A stretch of 7,967 bases of DNA, taken from positions 1 through 7,967 of the forward strand of contig PWNM01000450.1 of assembly GCA_003557825.1 (NCBI GenBank). The letters run 5' to 3'. The position numbers were made by a program, and so were the translations under genes. The stretch is from Candidatus Hydrogenedentota bacterium. Lineage in GTDB: Bacteria; Hydrogenedentota; Hydrogenedentia; Hydrogenedentales; SLHB01. This document shows positions 1 through 5,671 of this stretch, piece after piece (position 1 is the first letter of the stretch; each line of letters starts with the position of its first letter). Below the pieces are notes generated by a model that was not told where the DNA came from, did no database searches, and worked only from the letters and a program-made list of their open reading frames with translations.

Positions 1-624
1 AAACCGTTTCATGCCACGGAACTGCGGGCACGGGTGCAGGCGGGGGTGCGGATCTGCGAGCTTCAGCGGGAACTGGTCGAGGCCCGCGACAAGCTGCATG
101 AACAGGCCACCCGCGATGATTTGACCAAGGCATACAACCGAAAAACCATTATCGAGATGCTCGACCGGGAACTGGCCCGTGGAATTCGGACGGGCGCATC
201 GGTTACCGTGCTCATGATCGACCTCGACCATTTTAAGAATGTGAACGATACCTATGGCCACCAGGCGGGCGATGCCGTGTTACGTGAAACGGCCGACCGT
301 ATCCGAGGGGTTACCCGCCCCTACGACGGATTCGGCCGGTTGGGAGGCGAGGAGTTTCTTTGCATTGCGCCCAACAATGGCGAGTCCGATGGATTGACTT
401 TGGCGGAACGGCTGTGTGATGCATTGCGCAGCGCTCCGGTTGCATGGGAAGAAACCGCCATATCCATAACGGCGAGCATCGGCGTGGCCGTCTCCGGCGA
501 TGATGCCGAAGAAACCAGCCAAAACCTTATACGCAAGGCCGACGAAGCCCTGTACCGCGCAAAAACCGAAGGACGCGACCGCGTACGATCGGCCGATGTA
601 ACGTCATTACAACCCGGAAAGTGA
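1..624 (+). CDS. Receiver-GGDEF response regulator, probable diguanylate cyclase (5' partial)
   Basis: The reading frame is open from base 1, and its first codons (KPFHATELRARVQAGVRI) match the end of a receiver domain: the conserved Lys-Pro-Phe followed by the last helix. The true start therefore lies left of the window, and the GTG at 34 is internal. A short helical linker leads into a GGDEF domain. Visible elements are DDLTKAYNRK near the domain start, the metal-binding stretch MIDLDHFKNVNDTYGH, the active-site motif GGEEF (343-357) and the closing ALYRAKTEGRDR. An RxxD inhibitory site (RPYD, 316-327) sits five residues before GGEEF, so product feedback is expected. Family knowledge predicts a cytoplasmic PleD-like enzyme that makes c-di-GMP from two GTP when its receiver is phosphorylated. 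The next gene starts 4 nt after the stop, so the two are probably co-transcribed. Activity is inferred from motifs; the phosphoacceptor Asp is outside the window. Confidence 0.93.
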   Translation, partial: KPFHATELRARVQAGVRICELQRELVEARDKLHEQATRDDLTKAYNRKTIIEMLDRELARGIRTGASVTVLMIDLDHFKNVNDTYGHQAGDAVLRETADRIRGVTRPYDGFGRLGGEEFLCIAPNNGESDGLTLAERLCDALRSAPVAWEETAISITASIGVAVSGDDAEETSQNLIRKADEALYRAKTEGRDRVRSADVTSLQPGK

Positions 625-628
625 ACGA

Positions 629-1258
629 GTGAGTATTCTTATCGCAGAAGATGATGCCGTCTCGCGGCGTGTTCTTGAACGCATGCTGACCAACTGGGGC
701 TATGCAGTCGAGTCTGCGTCCGATGGTGAGATTGCATGGGAACAGATTCGCGCAAACGGCCCCTTTTCAATGATAGTACTGGACTGGATGATGCCCGGCA
801 TGAGCGGCGTCGAACTCTGCCGTCGGGTGCGCGACGAGCCGCTTTCCATCCAGCCCCATATTATCCTCGTCACCAGCAAAAGCCAGGATGAAGACATCAT
901 CGCAGGACTCGACGCCGGGGCCAACGACTACGTGACCAAACCGTTCCAACAAGCCGAGTTGCGCGCCCGGGTGCGGGCGGGACTGCGAATCATTGAGCTG
1001 CAAATGTCCCTTGCCCAGCGGGTGGCTGAGCTCGAAGAGGCCCTCGCTCATGTAAAGACCCTGCAGGGCATCCTCCCCATTTGTATGTATTGCCACAAAA
1101 TCCGAACGGATGACGAGAGCTGGCAGCGCATCGAGCAATATATCAGCGCCCATTCCGAAGCCACATTTAGCCATTCGCTGTGCCCGGAATGCCTGGCGGA
1201 ACATTATCCCGAAGTGGCTAACCAGGGCGATACGAACAAGATGGATCCACAAGATTAG
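629..1258 (+). CDS. Response regulator with C-terminal CxxC...CPxC module
   Basis: This is a 209-residue protein. The GTG start at 629 is preceded at 7 nt by GGAAAG (616-621) and gives a typical receiver beginning, MSILIAEDD. Residues 1-120 form an intact receiver: acidic cluster E7/D8/D9, phosphoacceptor D52 in LDWMMPGMSG, T82 and K104 in TKPF. Residues of about 121-145 look like a short coiled coil (LAQRVAELEEALAHV), which could drive dimerisation. The tail of about 147-195 carries LPICMYCHKIR and later SHSLCPECLAEHYPE, giving C152/C155 and C185/C188. Tails of this pattern recur on receiver and PAS proteins in several phyla. A bound zinc is plausible from the cysteine spacing, but the function is not known to me. 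There is no DNA-binding or enzymatic domain. The position just after a receiver-GGDEF gene and before a hybrid kinase suggests it belongs to the same phosphotransfer circuit (inference). Confidence 0.93.
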   Translation: MSILIAEDDAVSRRVLERMLTNWGYAVESASDGEIAWEQIRANGPFSMIVLDWMMPGMSGVELCRRVRDEPLSIQPHIILVTSKSQDEDIIAGLDAGANDYVTKPFQQAELRARVRAGLRIIELQMSLAQRVAELEEALAHVKTLQGILPICMYCHKIRTDDESWQRIEQYISAHSEATFSHSLCPECLAEHYPEVANQGDTNKMDPQD

Positions 1259-1278
1259 CGTTCCCGTCTCAATCCGAT

Positions 1279-1308
1279 TTGACCCACGCCTCCATTTCGT
1301 ATTACAAC
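1279..1308 (+). promoter_or_regulatory. Weak sigma70-like promoter candidate before the hybrid kinase
   Basis: The 100-nt spacer 1259-1358 is the only real intergenic gap in the window. It contains TTGACC (1279-1284), five of six matches to a -35 box, then TACAAC (1303-1308), four of six to a -10 box, with an 18-nt spacer. The surrounding bases are more AT-rich than the genes. The match is modest and sigma70 consensus may not apply in this organism, so the kinase could equally be transcribed by read-through from the upstream regulators. I see no terminator hairpin or other structured element in this spacer. Confidence 0.25.
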
Positions 1309-1358
1309 ATAACAATGGGGAGTCGGCATTACAGACGGCTGGCGTAGGGCATATATAG

Positions 1359-4300
1359 ATGAACAACCTTCCAATTCGAGTGTTATTGGTCGCACCTGAC
1401 GAGTCGCGCATGCGGGAAGCCCATGGTCTGTTGACCGATGGAGAGCCGGGTACGTTTGATCTGATCGGCTGCGATACGCTCGATGAGACCCTCGAATGCC
1501 TCTCCACAGGGGCCATTGATGTCATGGTGCTTCTGGGGCTCTCCGGGTATGAACTGCTTGATCTATGCAGACGATTCGAGACTAAGGCATCGAATGTGCC
1601 GGTGTTCCTATGGATTGACGCCAGCGACGAACCCATGGCCGAAGAGGCCTTTGCCCGAGGAGTGGTCGACATCTTCTATCGGGGTGAGGATTCCCCGCGC
1701 CGGTTTGCCCGGGCCATTCGGTATGCCGTGTGGCGCGACCAACACCTGCAACAGCAACGCCACCTCGTGCTGCGCGCCAAAACCGTAATCGATCACTTGC
1801 CCGAACTGATTGTATTCAAAGACAACGACGGGCGCTATCTCATGGTCAACCACGCGTTCGAGCGTTTTGTGCAACGCGAGTCAAGCGAGATTCTTGGAAA
1901 GCGAGACGCAGACCTTTTCGACAAGTGGATCGCCGAAAATCATGCTCGTAGCGATCGGTTGGCTATCGACCGTAAGGGGCTGGTTCGCATTAATCAGGCC
2001 TATCCCAAGTCGGATGGTTCGATGCGGCACTTCGAGATTACGAAGGTCTACATGCCCAATCCGGACGGCCGGGGCGTGGCCCTGGTCAGCGTGAGCCAAG
2101 AGGTGACCGAACGGAAACGCATCGAAGAGGCCTTCGGCCGGGAGCGGGCATTGCTGCGTACGCTCATCGACACGTTGCCCGCAGCGGTCTACATTAAGGA
2201 TACGGATCATCGGTTTATCCTGACGAATGCCGTCACGGCCGAGTATGTCGGTGCTTCTGATAGGGAGCGCCTGATCGGCAAAACCGATTTCGATGTGCTA
2301 CCTCGCGGGCGAGCGGAGGAGCACCGACGACGGGAGGCTGAGTTACTGGCGGGCCGGGAAAAGCTACTTCATTACACGCTTTCCCGTCCTGATGAAGCTG
2401 GTGGTTGGCGGTATTTCCACATTATCAAGGCTCCCTTCTTCGACAGCGCGGGAAACATCCAGGGTTTGGTTGGTTTTTCGCTTGATATCACCGAGCAAAA
2501 ACGGGCGGAGCAGGCCTTGGCGGAAAGCCAGGAGCAGCTTCAGTTCGCCGTCGAAGGATCCGAAGGGGGCATTTGGGAGATGCGGTTCCACCCCGAGGAC
2601 CCCGTTGGCTCCGAACCCTATCATGTGTATGTCTCTCCCCGGATGAAAGCATTCCTGGGCTTTGATGATGACGAATATCCAGATTCCATGAAATCGTTCT
2701 TCAACCGTATCCTTCCAGAGGACGCCGCCCGGATCAAACAAGCGGCCGAAGACTATATCGCAGGACGGATCGAACGGTACGATGTGGAATACCGAATCCG
2801 CCATCGCGATGGCAGCATCCGTTGGATCCACAGTACGGGGAAAGTGGACCGCGATGACCAAGGGCGCCGAACGCGGTGGATTGGCATTGATTGGGACATT
2901 ACCGACCGAAAACTGGCCGAGCAGGCGTTGATGGAGAGCCAGGAACAGCTGGAGTTCGCCATTAAAGGTTCTGAAGGCGGCGTTTGGGAGTTGCGTTTTT
3001 CGGGTGACGATCCGCCGGGATCTGAGCCCCGCTCCCTTTATTTCTCTCCTCGCATGTGCGCTTTTCTGGGATGTGACGAGAACAATCCTCCAGGTTCCCT
3101 TCGTGACTTTTATTCCCGCATATTTTCCGAAGACGTCGCACGAATACAGCAGGCTGCTGCAAATTATATTGCTAGGCGAACCGACCGTTATGATATAGAA
3201 TATCGAGTTCGCCATAGCGATGAGAGCATCCACTGGATCCACAGTACAGGCCGTGCTACGAGGGACGAAAAAGGGCGGCGGCTCCGTTGGATCGGCATTG
3301 CATGGGATATAACGGAGCGCCGAAAGGCTGAAGAGGCGCTGGCCCATAGCGAATGGGAATACCGAATGATGGTCGATAGCGTCCCTGGGGCCATCTACCG
3401 GTGTACGTCCGGCGCCGAATACACCATGCTCTTTATCAGTGACGCCATCGAGGAAATTACCGGATATCCGCCTTCTGATTTTATCAACAATGCCGTCCGG
3501 ACCTATGACAGCCTTATTCATGATGAGGACCGCCAACGTGTTTTTGCGACCATCAAACAATCGCTTTATGTCGGGGAGCCCTTCGTCATTGAGTATCGGG
3601 TTATCCATCGGGATGGCCAGATCCACTGGGTGTACGAACGGGGTTTGGGTTATTACAAAGTGGACGGCAATGTGGAATGGCTCATTGGCTGCATCGTCGA
3701 TATCACCGAACGGAAACGCATCGAAGAGGAGCGTCGGGCCTATGATGTCCAGGTGCAACATGGACAGAAGCTCGAGAGCCTCGGCGTCCTTGCCGGCGGC
3801 ATTGCCCATGACTTCAATAACTTGCTTATGACCATCCTGGGCAATGCGGACCTCGCCATGTTGGATCTTCCGCCGACTTCGCCCGTCCGGGGACACATCG
3901 AACAAATCGAGCTGGCCTCGCGCCATGCCGCGGAATTATGTCGGCAGATGCTCGCCTATGCCGGCCGCGGCGAGTTCCAGGTGCAGCGGGTTCAGCTGTC
4001 TGAGCTTGTCGAGGAAATGACCTACATGCTCGAGGTTTCCATCTCGAAACAAGCGGTGCTCAAATATGCGCTGAGATCTTCCCTGCCCCCTATCATGGCC
4101 GATGTTACCCAACTTCGCCAGGTTGTGATGAACTTGATCGTCAATGCATCCGAGGCCATCGGCGATAAGAGCGGCGTGATTCATGTCACCACCGGGGCTA
4201 TGGAATGCGACACGACCTATCTGCGCGAAACCTCACTCGACCCCAGTCTTGAAGCCGGGACCTATGTCTACCTCGAGGTATCGGACAACGGCTGCGGTAT

Positions 4301-4928
4301 GGACAGCGAAACCAAACGGCGCTTGTTCGAGCCGTTCTTCTCGACCAAGTTTATCGGGCGGGGACTGGGCATGGCGGCTGTGCTGGGCATCATCCGAGGG
4401 CACAACGGCGCGATCAAAATCTACAGCGAGCTGGGTAAGGGGTCTACCTTTAAAGTGCTCCTTCCCGTTGCCACCGAACGGATTGAAGCCCCTGAATCTG
4501 CTCCGGTTTTTGAGACGGACTGGCACGGCGACGGGACGATTCTGCTGGTGGACGATGAGGACGCCGTACGGACCGTTGGCAAGCTCATGCTCGAACGGAT
4601 CGGCTTCACCGTACTCACCGCCGAGAACGGTCGGGAAGCAGTCGATTGTTATAACGAGAACAAGGATGCGATTCGCTGCGTATTGCTTGATTTGACCATG
4701 CCCCATATGGATGGCGGAGAGGCGTTCCGCGAGCTACGTCGCATTCGGAACGATGTGCAGGTCATCCTGAGTAGCGGGTACAGCGAACAGGATGTATCGC
4801 AACAATTTGCAGGCAAAGGTATTGCGGCCTTCATTCAGAAGCCGTACCACTCCCAGACGCTCATCGAAGTCCTGCAAAACGTCCTGTCGAGACCGGATAA
4901 CGGGAGCGAGGAAATTCCCACGGAATGA
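1359..4928 (+). CDS. Hybrid sensor histidine kinase: pseudo-receiver, five PAS, kinase core, receiver
   Basis: This is an 1189-residue protein. A TAG in the same frame (1356-1358) directly precedes the ATG, so the start cannot lie further upstream; AGGG at 1346-1349 is a weak ribosome site. Residues of about 6-125 have a receiver fold pattern, but the acidic pair, phosphoacceptor Asp, Thr and Lys are replaced (A12/P13, L59, I86, R108). Five PAS domains follow at about 137-255, 260-385, 394-520, 531-657 and 667-790, most ending in a DIT-E-(R/Q)KR-type linker. The third and fourth are a tandem duplicate. The phosphoacceptor is H817 in GGIAHDFNN. The ATPase domain has N929 (NLIVNA), DNGCG (976-980) and the GRGLGMAA box near 1000-1007. 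The C-terminal receiver (about 1060-1180) is intact: D1065/D1066, D1111, S1138 and K1161. No transmembrane segment or signal peptide is apparent, so it is probably a cytoplasmic sensor. No Hpt domain is present. The stop overlaps the next gene's start. The PAS ligands cannot be read from sequence. Confidence 0.96.
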   Translation: MNNLPIRVLLVAPDESRMREAHGLLTDGEPGTFDLIGCDTLDETLECLSTGAIDVMVLLGLSGYELLDLCRRFETKASNVPVFLWIDASDEPMAEEAFARGVVDIFYRGEDSPRRFARAIRYAVWRDQHLQQQRHLVLRAKTVIDHLPELIVFKDNDGRYLMVNHAFERFVQRESSEILGKRDADLFDKWIAENHARSDRLAIDRKGLVRINQAYPKSDGSMRHFEITKVYMPNPDGRGVALVSVSQEVTERKRIEEAFGRERALLRTLIDTLPAAVYIKDTDHRFILTNAVTAEYVGASDRERLIGKTDFDVLPRGRAEEHRRREAELLAGREKLLHYTLSRPDEAGGWRYFHIIKAPFFDSAGNIQGLVGFSLDITEQKRAEQALAESQEQLQFAVEGSEGGIWEMRFHPEDPVGSEPYHVYVSPRMKAFLGFDDDEYPDSMKSFFNRILPEDAARIKQAAEDYIAGRIERYDVEYRIRHRDGSIRWIHSTGKVDRDDQGRRTRWIGIDWDITDRKLAEQALMESQEQLEFAIKGSEGGVWELRFSGDDPPGSEPRSLYFSPRMCAFLGCDENNPPGSLRDFYSRIFSEDVARIQQAAANYIARRTDRYDIEYRVRHSDESIHWIHSTGRATRDEKGRRLRWIGIAWDITERRKAEEALAHSEWEYRMMVDSVPGAIYRCTSGAEYTMLFISDAIEEITGYPPSDFINNAVRTYDSLIHDEDRQRVFATIKQSLYVGEPFVIEYRVIHRDGQIHWVYERGLGYYKVDGNVEWLIGCIVDITERKRIEEERRAYDVQVQHGQKLESLGVLAGGIAHDFNNLLMTILGNADLAMLDLPPTSPVRGHIEQIELASRHAAELCRQMLAYAGRGEFQVQRVQLSELVEEMTYMLEVSISKQAVLKYALRSSLPPIMADVTQLRQVVMNLIVNASEAIGDKSGVIHVTTGAMECDTTYLRETSLDPSLEAGTYVYLEVSDNGCGMDSETKRRLFEPFFSTKFIGRGLGMAAVLGIIRGHNGAIKIYSELGKGSTFKVLLPVATERIEAPESAPVFETDWHGDGTILLVDDEDAVRTVGKLMLERIGFTVLTAENGREAVDCYNENKDAIRCVLLDLTMPHMDGGEAFRELRRIRNDVQVILSSGYSEQDVSQQFAGKGIAAFIQKPYHSQTLIEVLQNVLSRPDNGSEEIPTE
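2106..2130 (+). repeat. 25-bp exact direct repeat, copy 1 (PAS1-PAS2 linker)
   Basis: This 25-base stretch is repeated exactly at 3705-3729 within the same kinase gene. Both copies encode TERKRIEE at the end of a PAS domain, the first after PAS1 and the second after PAS5. Synonymous positions are identical across the copy, while the flanking PAS domains are much more diverged. That suggests local gene conversion, recent domain shuffling through the linker, or chance under strong codon bias. Confidence 0.8.
2538..3359 (+). repeat. Tandem PAS duplication inside the kinase (2 x 411 bp)
   Basis: Residues 394-530 (2538-2948) and 531-667 (2949-3359) of the hybrid kinase align over 137 residues without a single gap. 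By hand count about 82 positions (roughly 60%) are identical. Shared blocks include F-A---GSEGG-WE-RF, GSEP, SPRM-AFLG, the EYR-RH-D-SI-WIHSTG core and RWIGI-WDIT at the end. Conservation is highest in the C-terminal half of the PAS fold. The most divergent part is the stretch after AFLG, around residues 436-453 and 573-590, which in PAS_3-type domains lies near the ligand pocket. This is an internal domain duplication, not a mobile element. Confidence 0.92.
3705..3729 (+). repeat. 25-bp exact direct repeat, copy 2 (PAS5-kinase linker)
   Basis: This is the second copy of the 25-base sequence at 2106-2130. It encodes TERKRIEE between PAS5 and the helix that carries the phosphoacceptor histidine. 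The flanking base on each side differs between the copies, so the exact match is limited to 25 bases. Confidence 0.8.
4908..4914 (+). promoter_or_regulatory. Ribosome binding site of the glycosyltransferase gene
   Basis: GAGGAAA lies within the last codons of the kinase gene, 10 nt before the ATG at 4925 and 13 nt before a second in-frame ATG at 4928. The spacing favours 4925, which produces the ATGA overlap with the kinase stop codon and implies translational coupling. Confidence 0.6.
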
Positions 4929-5671
4929 TGGCCGACGATGCCCCGTCCATGGACGCAACGGATTCCGATGCCCTACGCCGCGAACTGGCCGCGGTGATTC
5001 CATGCTACAACGCCGGTGATCGCGTGCATCCGGTGGTGGATAGGGTCTGCAAGGAACTGGATCATGTGGTGGTTGTGGACGACGGGAGCACCGATGGGGC
5101 CCCGCAACGACTCGACACGGACCCAATCCGGCTGATTACGTTTGCCCAGAACCGGGGCAAAGGGCATGCCCTGTTAGCCGGCTTCGCGGCCGCCATCGAG
5201 GAGCCCAAAGTTACCGGCGTTGCCGTGCTTGACGCCGATGGACAGCACGATCCCCGAACCCTGCCGGAACTGTACCGGGCCTTTCGAACGGAGCAGGCGG
5301 ATCTGGTTATCGGCACGCGCCGCATCGACCCGGCGCACATGCCATGGAAGAGCCGGTTTGGCAATTCGTTGACCGTGGCCATCACAGCGGCGCTCCTGGG
5401 GCGGCGCATCGACGATACCCAATCCGGCTATCGCATCCATTCGCGACGGTTTATCGAGGCCATCCTGGCGAGCGTCACGGGCGGGCGGTACGAAACCGAA
5501 ATGGAGATCCTGGTCAAGGCCATACGAGAAGGGTATCGGATTGTGTCCGTGCCGATCGCCACGATATATGAACCGGGTAACCGATCCTCCCACTTTCATG
5601 CTCTGCGCGATTCGTTCTTGGTCTACAAACGATTGTTCAGCGCCGCGTTCCGCGGTTCCGCCTCGAAGTAG
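4925..5671 (+). CDS. Family 2 glycosyltransferase, DPM1/polyprenyl-phosphate sugar transferase-like
   Basis: This is a 248-residue protein. The GT-A fold motifs appear in order: AVIPCYNAGD (residues 23-32), VDDGSTDG (51-58) for nucleotide binding, NRGKGHALLAGF (76-87), the metal/sugar-nucleotide site DADGQHD (103-109), GTRR (130-133), QSGYR (166-170) and YETEMEILVKAIREGY (189-204). These match GT2 enzymes of the dolichol/polyprenyl-phosphate mannosyl- or glucosyltransferase type, which move a sugar from a nucleotide donor to a lipid phosphate at the membrane face. There is no hydrophobic C-terminal segment, so it would be a soluble or peripheral protein, as in the short DPM1-like group. Donor and acceptor cannot be assigned. 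The first 20 or so residues are acidic and probably disordered. Its ATG overlaps the kinase stop by 4 nt, so it probably belongs to that operon. Its last 35 nt overlap the convergent gene's 3' end. Confidence 0.93.
   Translation: MMADDAPSMDATDSDALRRELAAVIPCYNAGDRVHPVVDRVCKELDHVVVVDDGSTDGAPQRLDTDPIRLITFAQNRGKGHALLAGFAAAIEEPKVTGVAVLDADGQHDPRTLPELYRAFRTEQADLVIGTRRIDPAHMPWKSRFGNSLTVAITAALLGRRIDDTQSGYRIHSRRFIEAILASVTGGRYETEMEILVKAIREGYRIVSVPIATIYEPGNRSSHFHALRDSFLVYKRLFSAAFRGSASK

Noticed and set aside
34..624. Separate 196-residue gene starting at the GTG at 34
   Set aside because: The frame is open to base 1 and the codons before the GTG encode the conserved end of a receiver domain, so the GTG is internal to a larger receiver-GGDEF gene.
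1110..1358. Short + strand frame ending just before the kinase start
   Set aside because: Most of it overlaps the end of the response regulator in another frame. It is basic and without motifs. Its only use is to show that the kinase cannot start upstream of 1359.
1259..1358. Riboswitch or small RNA in the only intergenic spacer
   Set aside because: At 100 nt, with no convincing stem-loops and no recognisable conserved motif such as a GEMM-type c-di-GMP aptamer, there is nothing to support it.
767..1672. 301-codon open frame on the - strand
   Set aside because: It is antisense to two well-supported genes, spans the intergenic gap and shows no domain pattern.
2364..3926. 520-codon open frame on the - strand
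   Set aside because: It lies wholly antisense to the PAS region of the kinase, whose + strand product has clear domain motifs. The antisense product has no recognisable domain and its repeats only mirror the PAS duplication.
5642..5656. Small hairpin (CCGCG-TTC-CGCGG) in the convergent overlap as a bidirectional terminator
   Set aside because: The stem is only 5-6 bp, there is no T-run on either side, and both strands are coding there. GC-rich coding DNA gives such stems by chance.
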